From contig NZ_RPHB01000002.1 in NCBI RefSeq assembly GCF_019343195.1, forward strand, positions 310,001-374,000: a DNA stretch of 64,000 nt, written 5' to 3'. The translations under genes were made by a program, and so were the position numbers. Origin of the DNA: Arthrospiribacter ruber. Its GTDB lineage: Bacteria > Bacteroidota > Bacteroidia > Cytophagales > Cyclobacteriaceae. Below the pieces are notes generated by a model, which was not told the origin of the DNA, made no database searches, and saw only the letters and a program-made list of their open reading frames with translations. Of the stretch, positions 47,101 through 55,323 are shown one piece after another. Every line of letters starts with the position of its first letter. Within the stretch, counting starts at the first letter, position 1.

Positions 47101-47979
47101 AGCCCTTTCCGCCCTACTTGCCGGCCCAATATTCACTTTGGCAATATCCCTGATTCTCAAGGGGACATTGTTGCTGGTTTTGACTACCGCCTTTTCGATG
47201 TCCTCCAGAGACTTCACATAGCCCAAGCCCCTCACAATAAATTCCACCTGATTGATCTCCATGGTATTGGCGCCGATATCGAGGTTGGATTGCTTGATGG
47301 CATTCATCACCTGCATCATGGAGACGTTGTGGGCCTTCATGGCCACAGGATCCAGGTCCACTTGGTATTCCTTGACATGTCCACCAATGGTCGCTACCTC
47401 TGCGACTCCTTCTGTCCCAGCCAAGCCATAGCGCACATAGTAATCCTGAATGCTACGGAGTTCGTGTAGGTCCCAGCCACCTACTGGATTGCCATTTTCA
47501 TCTCTTCCTTCAAGTGTATAAAAATATACTTGCCCAAGACCAGTTGCATCCGGCCCGAGTTTGGGTTGTACCCCCTCGGGTAGCAATCCTGACGGCAAGG
47601 AATTGAGCTTTTCCAAAATCCTGGATCTACTCCAGTAAAATTCCACGTCATCTTCGAAAATGATGTAAATGGAAGAAAAACCGAACATAGAAGTACTTCG
47701 GATAGACTTGACTCCTGGCATTCCCAAAAGGGAAGTAGTCAGCGGATAGGTAATCTGATCCTCCACATCCTGCGGAGAGCGTCCCATCCAGTCGGTAAAG
47801 ACGATTTGCTGGTTTTCCCCAATATCCGGAATGGCATCAACTGGCACAGGGTCATTGGGAAGAAAACCGGTATTCCAGTTAAACGGTGCCGTCACGATTC
47901 CCCATGCCACTACAAGGACAAGTAGGATGACGGTGACCAGTTTATTTTCGAGGAAGAATTTTATTATAGTATTGAGCAT
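44113..47979 (-). CDS. cusA: CusA/CzcA-type heavy-metal RND efflux pump
   Basis: 1288 residues, inner-membrane proton-driven exporter of Cu(I)/Ag(I)-type metals. It has the HME-RND start (VDAIPDIGENQQIVFTDWMG, RSPQDVEDQITYPLTTSLLG) and the TM4 proton-relay segment ALSGIAIAIGTMVDLGIILN with its Asp. In the porter domain GMRAPMGMKVYGP resembles the methionine relay of CusA. It is ~240 residues longer than E. coli CusA. The excess is an inserted membrane region about residues 525-690 and a Trp/Arg-rich segment near 830-890; both occur in other Bacteroidota pumps. It is followed downstream by the S23 unit, the channel and cusB. Confidence 0.93.
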   Translation of the reverse strand: MLNTIIKFFLENKLVTVILLVLVVAWGIVTAPFNWNTGFLPNDPVPVDAIPDIGENQQIVFTDWMGRSPQDVEDQITYPLTTSLLGMPGVKSIRSTSMFGFSSIYIIFEDDVEFYWSRSRILEKLNSLPSGLLPEGVQPKLGPDATGLGQVYFYTLEGRDENGNPVGGWDLHELRSIQDYYVRYGLAGTEGVAEVATIGGHVKEYQVDLDPVAMKAHNVSMMQVMNAIKQSNLDIGANTMEINQVEFIVRGLGYVKSLEDIEKAVVKTSNNVPLRIRDIAKVNIGPASRAERAILDKGGAEAVGGVVVARYGDNPLQVIDALKAKIDEITPGLPSKTLEDGTVSKVTIVPFYDRSGLIKETLNTLNEAISLQILITIIVIMVMVYNLRASILISALLPLAVLMCFIMMKYVGVDANIVALSGIAIAIGTMVDLGIILNENILRYLEESDDKKSKLQIIYDATTEVSSAILTAVMTTIVSFLPVFTLQAAEGKLFGPLAYTKTFALIAALIFTLIFMPAFAHWVFGAKVKSKNYKTVLNIAMAVLGLVLLFYFPWAGWVLLAFAANHLIHHFFLKQTKEGRYKNQIAMLIAVVAVSVLLAIEWRPLGLTQSVFVNFIFIGLVVGLVLGVFALFIHYYAQLLNWCLENAKIFLLIPLTVILLALNIWIGFGNIFGFVATGFDKLGVNIRTTSVWSGLTHTFPGMGKEFMPALNEGSFLLMPTSMPHSGVEANMQIVKQLDMLVQAIPEVEMVVGKAGRAESPLDPAPMSMYENIINYKTEYLQDDDARKLRFEVDREGNYQLEVNGKTWWYDRQDGAIWDEEKNYMEESQRRSVIRNVAKYLVPNERRGQYFRQWRDEIRTPDDIWDEIQVRTSNLPGVTSAPKLQPIETRLVMLQTGMRAPMGMKVYGPDLETIEDFSLKLESVLKEVPSVKSEAVFADRSLGKPYLEIDLDRTQLGRFGLNIADVQEFIEVAIGGMTLSTTVEGRERYAIRARYAREYRDDPEALKRILVSTPTGAQIPLGQLAEINYRPGPMMIRGENTFLVGYVLFDKRDGFAEGSVVDDARNFIQQKIDSGELKVPTGVSYTFSGSYENQIRAEKRLAIVIPLCLAVIFLILYLQFRSTAMVLMIFSAIAMAFSGGFMMLWLYGQDWFFDFNFLGTNMRELFQMRTFNLSVAVWVGFIALFGIATDDGVVMGTYLKQSFEKIQPENVKEVRKAVLEAGLKRVRPCLMTTATTLLALLPVLTSSGRGSDIMIPMAIPAFGGMTVALISLFIVPVLYGKLREYQIRG

Positions 47980-48033
47980 AGTTTCTTGGACTAAATGCTG
48001 TTTTTCTGATTGAAATTTTGATTTTTATAATCA

Positions 48034-48067
48034 GATATTAATTGATATTCAGATACTTATAGATATT
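48034..48067 (+). repeat. Solo GATATT array upstream of cusA
   Basis: GATATT at 48034 and 48044, GATACT at 48052, GATATT at 48062: spacing 10, 8, 10, nearly the plan of the ends of the S23 unit (10, 7, 10). It lies 55 bases before the cusA start on the non-coding side, with no inverted partner close by. Confidence 0.5.
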
Positions 48068-48130
48068 AAATCCTAAAGTAAACCTATTATTTTGATAAAG
48101 GGGAAATAGCGAATAAAGCTATGACTAGAA

Positions 48131-48155
48131 CTGTCAGGTTTTGAAAACCTGACAG
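48131..48155. repeat. Hairpin repeat, CTGTCAGG type
   Basis: CTGTCAGGTTT-N3-AAACCTGACAG, a perfect 11-bp stem. It is followed at about 48190-48225 by a TTTGCG-rich stretch (CTTTGCGGTCTTTGCG and CCTTTGCGTGAAA). Both phrases recur between genes in many Bacteroidota genomes. It may also act as the terminator of the HYC_CC_PP gene. Confidence 0.6.
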
Positions 48156-48233
48156 GTCTTCAGCCCAAACTAGGTGCAATAAATAATACTTTGCGGTCTT
48201 TGCGCCCTAGCGCCTTTGCGTGAAACAAAAAAA

Positions 48234-48614
48234 TCAAATCAGGAATACCTGACAAAAAATATAAATCGGGGTATCATGTAATATCGGGGGAGAAGTATCA
48301 GCAAAGGCTGTTTTCTCTTCAGAAACAATAAAATTTAAGGGTAATTCAAATGAAACCTCAGCATTCAATAATTCGAAAGTCTGAGGTTGGAAATCCAAAA
48401 TATCTGAAACCTGCTGATCGGTATTGGGAAGTTCCAAATTCGAAACATCGTCGCAACATCCAGACATCGGGGTACTGGACTCACAGCAGGTTTTATATTC
48501 TGCAAATACATTGATCCTCTGAAAATCATCACCACAAAAATGCATAGAATAGCTCAACCCTGCGTTGAAAAACACATAGAAAACAAGGAGTGCTATTTTG
48601 ATAAGTGACTTCAC
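48234..48614 (-). CDS. HYC_CC_PP family protein
   Basis: 126 residues. A signal or TM segment (LIKIALLVFYVFFNAGLSYS) is followed by the family motifs: SMHFCGDDF, TCCESSTPMSGCCDD (paired Cys) and, late, SPPILHDTP. The family is named for these H-x-C, CC and PP motifs and is found beside metal-efflux genes in Bacteroidota. The Cys pairs suggest Cu(I) or Ag(I) binding in the periplasm; that is inference. It lies upstream of cusA on the same strand. Confidence 0.82.
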   Translation of the reverse strand: MKSLIKIALLVFYVFFNAGLSYSMHFCGDDFQRINVFAEYKTCCESSTPMSGCCDDVSNLELPNTDQQVSDILDFQPQTFELLNAEVSFELPLNFIVSEEKTAFADTSPPILHDTPIYIFCQVFLI

Positions 48615-48682
48615 GGTTGGTATTTACGGATCAAAGATAAAGAAGTTCATTGGATTAAAGGTATAGAATTATTATTGGAGTT

Positions 48683-49372
48683 TCAAAAATCATATTGAAA
48701 CCTTAAACCCCAATGCCTTGCCGAACCATTTGAAATGATAGTGGAGTTGACAGTCTCGCCAGAATTACCAATATAATTTACTTCCCTTCTAACAAAATCA
48801 TGGTTCCCTTTCAAAAAGCCATATTGAAACATGATTTCCATTTTCCTGAAAACCCTGTAACCCAAACCCAATCCCCCTTCAAAATAGGTATTGGTCCTTC
48901 TTTCATTAATTATGGTTTGGTTCGTTTCAGTACCCTTAAATCCGATATGCCTATTGAAAGAGGTGGCAAAACCGAGAAAAGGTTGAATACTAAGTTTATT
49001 CATAAATTCAGAACCTGGACTTAATGGGTCAAACTTATAGCCTACCCTTACAGGAAAGGTTAAAAATCTCTCAGGGTTGCTCAAGGTCTCAAAAAAAAAG
49101 CTCTGACCAGGATCAGGTCTAAAATTTAAACTCCTTCCATAAGAAAACCAATAAATCCCAGACTCTAAAAACAAGTTATTCTCAAATACATACTTCCCAA
49201 AAACCCCATAAGACAGGTGGCTAAAACCATCGGGTAAAATCAAATTACCGGGATCATTATATTGAAAAAACTCCTTTCTGGAAATCATATCAAGCCCTAA
49301 TGAAAACTGGGCTATAGATTTTCCTGTTAATAAAAACATGACGAATATTAACATTAATATTATTCTATCCAT
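48683..49372 (-). CDS. Outer-membrane beta-barrel protein (porin-family-like)
   Basis: 229 residues with a signal peptide ending LLTGKSIAQ. Alternating aromatic strands (GVFGKYVFENNLFLESGIYW, FLTFPVRVGYKF, TNTYFEGGLGLGYRVFRKME) and a final HWGLRFQYDF with terminal Phe show a small barrel of the OmpA/porT-like kind. No specific family recognised. It is in the metal cluster on the same strand, but a metal role is not shown by its residues. Confidence 0.75.
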   Translation of the reverse strand: MDRIILMLIFVMFLLTGKSIAQFSLGLDMISRKEFFQYNDPGNLILPDGFSHLSYGVFGKYVFENNLFLESGIYWFSYGRSLNFRPDPGQSFFFETLSNPERFLTFPVRVGYKFDPLSPGSEFMNKLSIQPFLGFATSFNRHIGFKGTETNQTIINERRTNTYFEGGLGLGYRVFRKMEIMFQYGFLKGNHDFVRREVNYIGNSGETVNSTIISNGSARHWGLRFQYDF

Positions 49373-49432
49373 ATTTCAGATATTTCTGTGATATAATAGA
49401 CTGAATTATTTCAATCTTATTTAATTGAAATG

Positions 49433-49615
49433 TTAAAAACCTACCAATCTAACGCTTGCTTGCCTGTGTTCGTCTTTCACATAAGAGCATATTTCAAAAG
49501 ATGGAACAGTATAGCCCTTCGTCCACTTTAAATCTCCTGGATTGCAGCCACCGAACCCACCACCAAAATAGCATTTAACCTTTACAGTTCCTGCTTGCCA
49601 ATCTAGTACTCCAAT
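49433..49615 (-). pseudogene. C-terminal fragment of a Cys/Gly-rich protein, start lost
   Basis: On the minus strand 60 codons are open and read like protein: IGVLDWQAGTVKVKCYFGGG, FGGCNPGDLKWTKGYTVPSF, EICSYVKDEHRQASVRLVGF, stop. A TAA lies directly upstream and no ATG, GTG or TTG stands near the front, so it cannot start by itself. Upstream sequence is a run of hairpin repeats. It looks like the 3' end of a gene whose 5' part was replaced. Family not recognised. Confidence 0.45.
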
Positions 49616-49633
49616 TTAGTTCAAGTCTTCAGA

Positions 49634-49734
49634 CCTGCCTGACGCAAGCAGGCGGGCTTGGACTTTCTATTTGCAGTCTTCAGACTGCCAGTGTTATGGT
49701 CCAAGACCAAGTCTTGAACCATAAAGTCTTGAAC
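49634..49734. repeat. Cluster of short hairpin repeats
   Basis: Three hairpins in about 100 bases: CCTGC-N9-GCAGG (49634-49652), GCAGTCT-N2-AGACTGC (49673-49688), and ATGGTCCAAGAC-N3-GTCTTGAACCAT with one mismatch (49696-49722). AGTCTTGAACCA is repeated directly at 49710 and 49725. It lies downstream of the copZ-like gene and replaces the 5' part of the fragment at 49433-49615. Confidence 0.55.
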
Positions 49735-49746
49735 CAATTAGGAGTC

Positions 49747-49956
49747 TCAAACTCTCTCAATCTGAAAACCCACTTTCTTGACTGCGGTAATCACATCCTC
49801 TTCATTTGTATTTCGTCCTTCCACTGTCAGGATTTTGTCGGGATTTTGCAGGTCCACGCTCCAGTTTTCTATACCCTGAGTATTATTCAATTGAGGGGTC
49901 ACTTTCTCCAGGCAACCGTTGCACATAATGGTTGTTTTGAATTGAATCTTTTTCAT
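49747..49956 (-). CDS. CopZ-like heavy-metal-associated (HMA) protein
   Basis: 69 residues, one HMA domain. The metal site is TTIMCNGCLEKV, a CxxC motif, and the ferredoxin-like pattern continues with NWSVDLQNPDKILTVEG and VITAVKKVGFQIERV. Proteins of this form carry Cu(I) in the cytoplasm to the ATPase CopA, encoded just upstream on the same strand. The CNGC variant is usual in Bacteroidota. Confidence 0.88.
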   Translation of the reverse strand: MKKIQFKTTIMCNGCLEKVTPQLNNTQGIENWSVDLQNPDKILTVEGRNTNEEDVITAVKKVGFQIERV

Positions 49957-50022
49957 GTTTTTTATATTTATTCTTATCTATTTAAATGATACACTCATAG
50001 TCCTATTTTTTTGCTACTGAAT

Positions 50023-50142
50023 GATATTCGTAGATATTTTTGGATATTAGGATATTGTGATACTTAACTCGAAAACTGATTTCTAAATTTAACATTGAAA
50101 CTGAACCCTAATATCTATTAATATCCAGTATCTACTAATATC
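50023..50142. repeat. ORF-less inverted GATATT/AATATC element
   Basis: GATATT at 50023, 50033, 50043 and 50051 (GATACT at 50059), then about 45 bases, then AATATC at 50110 and 50120, AGTATC at 50127, AATATC at 50137. The right array has the exact 10-7-10 spacing of the S23-unit ends; the left has 10-10-8. The two arrays are inverted to each other, so the 120 bases can fold back. It looks like a small non-coding relative of the S23 unit, placed between copZ and copA. Confidence 0.5.
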
Positions 50143-50197
50143 TTAAAATGAATCCCTGGTAAATTATTAAAAATAAAGCCTGCATCCGTTTAATAAA

Positions 50198-52432
50198 TTA
50201 CAATTCCTTCACCTTTAACCTCAAACTATTAGCCACCACCGAAACGGAACTGAAAGCCATAGCTGCTCCGGCTATCATAGGATCCAGCAGAAAGCCATTA
50301 ACAGGGTACAATACGCCTGCTGCAATGGGAATACCAATGACATTGTAGATAAATGCCCAAAAGAGATTCTGCCTGATTCCCATCACTGTTAGGGAAGACA
50401 ACTTCAAGGCTTTGGGAATGGATTCCAGATTGGAAGTAATCAAGGTCATCTTGGCCACATCCATCGCAATGTCAGTGCCATGCCCCATAGCCATACTGAC
50501 ATCCGCTTGGGCCAAGGCCTGGGAATCATTGATTCCATCCCCTACCATGGCCACCACCTTTCCTTTTCCCTGGAGCTCCTTTACGAAATCCGCTTTGTCA
50601 GAAGGTAGGACTTCGGCCTTAAATGAAGTCAATCCTAAGGATTTGGCCACTGCCTCAGCGGTCTGTTGGTTGTCTCCTGTCAGCATGTAAACTTTCACAC
50701 CTCGTTTCTTCAACTTTTCTATGGCTGATTTGGAACTAGGTTTGATTTTGTCTGCAATGGCAATCACTGCCAATACGGATTTATCATCAGAAAAATAGAC
50801 AACTGTCTTGGCTTCTTCCTGCCAGTTGCTGGCTATAGTTTTTGTTTCCTCCGAAATGGAAACCTGCTGATCATGCATCAAAGCCCTGTTTCCTATCAAA
50901 TAGGTTCTACCGGATGCACCTGAAGCTTTGATGCCCCTACCCGTGATGCTTTCAAAAGCGTCAATATCAGATGCTTTCACCCCATCTTCCTTGAGTTTTT
51001 TCACTACGGCTTCGGCAAGGGGGTGTTCGGACTGAGATTCCAAAGCCAATAAGATTGATTCCAGCATTGGAATTTCTTTAACATCCTTTTCCCAATACAT
51101 ATCCGTAGCAGTAGGTTTACCTTCCGTGATGGTACCTGTTTTATCCAGGACAACGGCATTCACCTTATGTCCCAATTCCAAACTCTCAGCATCTTTGATC
51201 AGGATGTTGTTTTCAGCTCCTTTGCCCATACCTACCATAATGGCAGTGGGGGTAGCAAGTCCCAGCGCACAGGGACAGGCAATGACCAATACCGCTACAG
51301 AAGTGAGCAAAGCATGTGTGAAGGCCTCATCCCCTCCCACAAGCATCCAAATCAAGAAGGTAAGAACCGCTATCACCATAACGATGGGTACAAAAATCCC
51401 TGCAATTTTATCCACTAGCTTCTGTACGGGGGCTTTACTGCCCTGGGCTTCTTGTACCATTTTGATGATTTGGGAAAGCAAGGTTTCAGCACCTACCTTC
51501 TCCGCTTCAAAATGGAAACTGCCTTTTTGATTGACTGTACCTGCAAATACCTTTTCGCCCTTACTTTTGGAGACCGGAACGGGTTCACCGGTGATCATAC
51601 TTTCATCTACATAAGAACTGCCTGAAATCACTTTCCCGTCAACCGGAATTTTTTCACCCGGCCTTACCAGAATCGTAAAGCCCTTTTCTACGGATGAAAT
51701 CGGGATTTCCTGCTCCTCCCCATTGACTATCGCCTTAAGGGTCTTGGGCTGCAAGCCCATCAGCTTTTTAATGGCAGAAGAAGTATTGGATTTGGCCTTT
51801 TCCTCCAAAAGCTTGCCTAGAGAAATAAAAGTGATGATGACCACTGCAGCCTCATAATAAACATGAGGATGTATGCTCCGCTGATGCCAGAAATCCGGAT
51901 AAACCGTATTAAAAAAACTGAAAATGAATGCCATCCCGGTACTGAGCGCGACCAATGTATCCATATTGGCTTTGCCATGTCTGGCCTGCTTCCAGGCATT
52001 TACAAAAAAGCTCCTACCGAAATAAAACAGTACCGGTAGAGTAAGTACCATGGATATCCATCTCCCCATTACCCACTCCATGTAAAACATCCCGATGATG
52101 AATACGGGCAAGGTGAAAACCGCCGACCAAATGGTCCTCTTCTTTATATCTTCATATTTCTGGCGCTGCAATTCTTCCTGCACCTCTGATGGATTGTCCT
52201 CTTCAATAATCAGTTCGTATCCCACGCTTTGCAGTGCAGAACGTAAATCTTCCTTTTTGATGGCCGGGTCATATTCTACCAATACCGAGTTGCTGGCAAA
52301 ATTCACACTGGCCTTGCTTACTCCTTCTGTATTGGAAAGGATGGACTCCACACTGGATGCGCAGGCCGCACAGGACATACCGCCGACCGGAAAAGTATCT
52401 TTTTTTAGCTTGTTTTTTTCTGCGAATTCCAT
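50198..52432 (-). CDS. copA: CopA-type copper-translocating P1B ATPase
   Basis: 744 residues, inner-membrane pump that exports Cu(I) from the cytoplasm. One N-terminal HMA domain with Cys21 and Cys24 ([11 protein letters not shown]). TM6 carries the ion site Cys386-Pro387-Cys388 ([13 protein letters not shown]). Phosphorylation site Asp430 in [13 protein letters not shown], then [16 protein letters not shown] and the hinge [15 protein letters not shown]. The 8-TM plan and CPC put it in the P1B-1 (Cu+/Ag+) group. It follows the HMA-AraC regulator by 84 bases and precedes the chaperone gene. Confidence 0.95.
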   Translation of the reverse strand: MEFAEKNKLKKDTFPVGGMSCAACASSVESILSNTEGVSKASVNFASNSVLVEYDPAIKKEDLRSALQSVGYELIIEEDNPSEVQEELQRQKYEDIKKRTIWSAVFTLPVFIIGMFYMEWVMGRWISMVLTLPVLFYFGRSFFVNAWKQARHGKANMDTLVALSTGMAFIFSFFNTVYPDFWHQRSIHPHVYYEAAVVIITFISLGKLLEEKAKSNTSSAIKKLMGLQPKTLKAIVNGEEQEIPISSVEKGFTILVRPGEKIPVDGKVISGSSYVDESMITGEPVPVSKSKGEKVFAGTVNQKGSFHFEAEKVGAETLLSQIIKMVQEAQGSKAPVQKLVDKIAGIFVPIVMVIAVLTFLIWMLVGGDEAFTHALLTSVAVLVIACPCALGLATPTAIMVGMGKGAENNILIKDAESLELGHKVNAVVLDKTGTITEGKPTATDMYWEKDVKEIPMLESILLALESQSEHPLAEAVVKKLKEDGVKASDIDAFESITGRGIKASGASGRTYLIGNRALMHDQQVSISEETKTIASNWQEEAKTVVYFSDDKSVLAVIAIADKIKPSSKSAIEKLKKRGVKVYMLTGDNQQTAEAVAKSLGLTSFKAEVLPSDKADFVKELQGKGKVVAMVGDGINDSQALAQADVSMAMGHGTDIAMDVAKMTLITSNLESIPKALKLSSLTVMGIRQNLFWAFIYNVIGIPIAAGVLYPVNGFLLDPMIAGAAMAFSSVSVVANSLRLKVKEL

Positions 52433-52516
52433 CTTCCAATCAATTTAGAATACAAATATCGACCAAGTTCGAAAAACAAGTGTTATGGAATTTTGAGGTT
52501 CTTTTTCAAGATTTTG

Positions 52517-53083
52517 TCATAAGCTATCCAAATGCCTGTGGCCCGGGGAATGCATCTTCTTGAATTGCGTAGGGGTCATGCCTGTTTCTTTTTTGAACTG
52601 GGTAGATAGATAAGCAGTGCTGCTGTAATCCAATTTAAAGGCAATTTCCGCCAAAGTGAGTTCATCATAAAACAGCATTTCCTTCACCTTTTCAATCCTC
52701 TGTTTGGTAATGAATTTCTCAATGGTAATGCCCTCTACCGAGGAAAAAAGCCTGCTCAGATAGGTGTAATCATGGTGGAGCTGGTCAGAAAGTAAGGTGG
52801 AAAAATTAACTCTTAAGGCTTCGTTTTTATGATGAATCTGATCTATGATCAAAGTCTTGATCTGGGAAATAATGGTGGACTTTCCTGACTCCAACAATTC
52901 AAACCCAAGCCCTTTCAGTTTTTTATCCAAACTTTCCATTTTTCCTTTGGGCATAGCCTGTGACAAATCCACCTGGCCCAACTGCACACTTTTATAAGGT
53001 ATTTCCAGTTCATCCAGCACTGTTTCTACCGCCATAATACACCTGGGGCAGACCATGTTTTTGATGTAAAGGGTTTGGTTCAT
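52517..53083 (-). CDS. HMA-AraC fusion regulator
   Basis: 188 residues. The N-terminal ~65 residues resemble an HMA domain with a CxxC site, Cys12 and Cys15 (YIKNMVCPRCIMAVETVL). The C-terminal ~100 residues are an AraC double helix-turn-helix (DYTYLSRLFSSVEGITIEKF, ELTLAEIAFKLDYSSTAYLS, TGMTPTQFKKMHSPGHRH). There is no cupin. The simplest reading is a regulator that binds Cu(I) with its HMA part and controls copA and the cus genes downstream. That is inferred from domain content and position as first gene of the minus-strand cluster. Confidence 0.85.
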   Translation of the reverse strand: MNQTLYIKNMVCPRCIMAVETVLDELEIPYKSVQLGQVDLSQAMPKGKMESLDKKLKGLGFELLESGKSTIISQIKTLIIDQIHHKNEALRVNFSTLLSDQLHHDYTYLSRLFSSVEGITIEKFITKQRIEKVKEMLFYDELTLAEIAFKLDYSSTAYLSTQFKKETGMTPTQFKKMHSPGHRHLDSL

Positions 53084-53353
53084 TGGGTATTGATTCGGAA
53101 ATTATATAATATCAAAAGCCAAATTCGATTATTTTAGTTTCGTGAATGGGGCAAGGGTATCAAAAACTTATATGTACTTATATCCCTTATATGGTTCTCT
53201 TTTTTTAAACCATATAAGTTGTAGAAGATCATAGAAGAGAAATAAAAAAAATCTTAAATAGTCTTTAATGGTTCAATTTTTATTTCTGCACCCTGCACGA
53301 ATCCATTTGCGTTGGTTGCATAATATTATGTAAGGTTAGCCATATCATAATTT

Positions 53354-53468
53354 TGCTTATTATATTAAGCATTTTTTATAAAATTTGATATTTATAAACA
53401 GCATTTTAAATATATAATGCTTTTTTATCATATCAATAACTCATATTTTTGCTTAATTAAATAAGCAA
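53354..53468 (+). promoter_or_regulatory. Two matching palindromes upstream of the ATPase gene
   Basis: TGCTTA-N6-TAAGCA at 53354-53371 recurs as TTGCTTA-N6-TAAGCAA at 53449-53468, four bases before the ATG. Between them AGCATT-N10-AATGCT (near 53400-53421) is a third inverted pair. The whole region is very AT-rich. Repeated sites of the same symmetry suggest an operator pair for a repressor. Confidence 0.5.
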
Positions 53469-53472
53469 TACT

Positions 53473-54666
53473 ATGAGATCCATAGAAGAAAGATTTCAGA
53501 AAAAAATTGATTCCACCAGCCTTGACTTTATCCGCAGCATGATCCATAAGATCAGGTGGGAAGCAAGACTGATAGGGATCAAAGGACCCAGAGGTGTGGG
53601 AAAAACCACCCTTTTGCTCCAATACATCAAGCAAAACCTACCATTGGACCATACCACGCTTTATGTGAGTTTGGACAACATCTGGTTTGCCCAAAACAAC
53701 CTGGTGGAACTGGCAGATGATTTTGCCAAGAAGGGAGGCAAATACCTGTTTCTGGATGAAGTACACAAATACCCTAATTGGTCACAGGAGATCAAGAACA
53801 TCTACGATGATTTTCCTGAGCTGAAGGTGGTATTTACCGGTTCTTCCATGCTGGAGATCCTCAATGCCCGGGCCGACCTCAGCCGCAGGGCGGTGATTTA
53901 CCACATGCAGGGATTGTCATTCAGGGAGTTTCTGGCCGTCAAAACCGGGCATGAGTTTCCCATCATAGGATTAGAAGAATTGATCGCAAACCATGTGGAT
54001 ATAGCCAGGGAGGTGTTGAAAAAAATCAAGCCTTTGGAGCATTTTGGTTCTTACCTGAACCATGGATACTTTCCATTCTTTCAGGAAGTGCCGGATCTGT
54101 ACCACTTACGGTTGGAAGAGGTGGTGAACATGACTTTGGAGATAGAGCTGCCATTGCTGAGGAATGTGGACATATCATATATTCCCAAGTTGAAGCACCT
54201 GCTCCATATCATTTCTGAGTCTGTGCCCTTTATCCCAAATGTCACCAAACTTAGCGAGCGAATAGGCATCAACCGGAATACACTGGTCAGCTACTTATTT
54301 TTCTTGCAGGAAGCCCACCTGACCAAAAACCTGTACAAGGACATCAAGGGAGTAACCCAAATGCAGAAACCGGAGAAAATCTACCTGGAAAACACCAATT
54401 TCCAGTTTGCCTTTACTCCCAAAAATGCAGATTTGGGCAATCTGAGAGAGACCTTTTTCATCAATCAGGTATCCCATCTTCATACCCTGGAGTATGTTAA
54501 AGACGGGGATTTCAGGGTGGATGGGAAGTACATCTTTGAGGTGGGTGGCAAAAACAAAACCACAGAACAGACTCAAGGAGTCAAAAACAGTTTTGTCGCA
54601 GCAGATGACATTGAATACGGCAACCCGAAAAGAATCCCCTTGTGGCTTTTTGGTTTTTTATACTGA
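53473..54666 (+). CDS. AAA ATPase of the AAA_14 / DUF4143 type
   Basis: 397 residues. Walker A GIKGPRGVGKTTLLLQYI near residue 38, Walker B KYLFLDEVHKYPNWSQEI near 95, sensor VVFTGSSMLEIL, then the lid and a C-terminal nuclease-like DUF4143 domain (YIFEVGGKNKTTEQTQG). The family is widespread in bacteria and archaea, often horizontally transferred, and its role is unclear; toxin-like or DNA-related functions have been proposed. It stands alone, divergent from the HMA-AraC gene, behind two palindromes. Confidence 0.88.
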   Translation: MRSIEERFQKKIDSTSLDFIRSMIHKIRWEARLIGIKGPRGVGKTTLLLQYIKQNLPLDHTTLYVSLDNIWFAQNNLVELADDFAKKGGKYLFLDEVHKYPNWSQEIKNIYDDFPELKVVFTGSSMLEILNARADLSRRAVIYHMQGLSFREFLAVKTGHEFPIIGLEELIANHVDIAREVLKKIKPLEHFGSYLNHGYFPFFQEVPDLYHLRLEEVVNMTLEIELPLLRNVDISYIPKLKHLLHIISESVPFIPNVTKLSERIGINRNTLVSYLFFLQEAHLTKNLYKDIKGVTQMQKPEKIYLENTNFQFAFTPKNADLGNLRETFFINQVSHLHTLEYVKDGDFRVDGKYIFEVGGKNKTTEQTQGVKNSFVAADDIEYGNPKRIPLWLFGFLY

Positions 54667-54696
54667 GGATGATAGAATGCAATCGGGCATGTTTTC

Positions 54697-55323
54697 TTAA
54701 AAAGAATAACCAAAGCCGACTCCAAAATTGGAAAAGGCACCTTTCCTGACATAACTTCTATCTTCCTCATTGATATTGATCCTTGGACCTCTGACCAAAT
54801 TGTAATCTCCACTTACAAAAATCCGGAGCGCATTTCTGTTTTCTATTTGATAAAACACATAACTGATTCTGGATCTATGAAAAAAATTATGATAATTGAG
54901 CCTGAATTTCTGTTCTCCATCAAAGTGAACCATCGTTGGCAGAGCAAAGCCTAACCCAGGTTCAAAGACCAATTTTTCTGAAATTGGAATGGCATAAAAC
55001 ACATGCGCACCAAAAACCTGCCACTTGACTCTATCAAAGAAGTCCCCAAGTATTCTGGTTTGCCCAACCTCTCCTCCGTTATTACTGAAAAACAAACCCA
55101 AGCCAAACCTCTCGGCAATCCCCGTCTGAAATCCCATCCTTACAGAGGGGTTGAGGTTATAATCATTTGACAGCAGGTTATTCCCATGAAATACGGGCAA
55201 ACCCAGTTCCAGCGTAAATTCAGGCCTGATGCTGAATGGCACATTTTCAACCACTTGATTCTGCTGGGCAGTGACAAAAGAGGTAAGTCCCATAAAGAAG
55301 AAACAAAAAATCACATTCTTCAT
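54697..55323 (-). CDS. Small outer-membrane beta-barrel protein
   Basis: 208 residues with a signal peptide (MKNVIFCFFFMGLTSFVTAQ). Strand-like segments (FTLELGLPVFHGNN, VRMGFQTGIAERFGLGLFFS, KLVFEPGLGFALP, LRIFVSGDYNLVRG) and a final FGVGFGYSF with terminal Phe show a small barrel. Family not recognised. Its ATG overlaps the stop of the upstream lipoprotein gene by four bases, so the two products probably work together at the outer membrane. Confidence 0.72.
   Translation of the reverse strand: MKNVIFCFFFMGLTSFVTAQQNQVVENVPFSIRPEFTLELGLPVFHGNNLLSNDYNLNPSVRMGFQTGIAERFGLGLFFSNNGGEVGQTRILGDFFDRVKWQVFGAHVFYAIPISEKLVFEPGLGFALPTMVHFDGEQKFRLNYHNFFHRSRISYVFYQIENRNALRIFVSGDYNLVRGPRININEEDRSYVRKGAFSNFGVGFGYSF

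Noticed and set aside
44113-47979. Long antisense open frames inside cusA (e.g. near 45118-46029 and 46864-47469)
   Set aside because: They mirror the codon pattern of a full-length conserved pump gene and show no family motifs or plausible starts.
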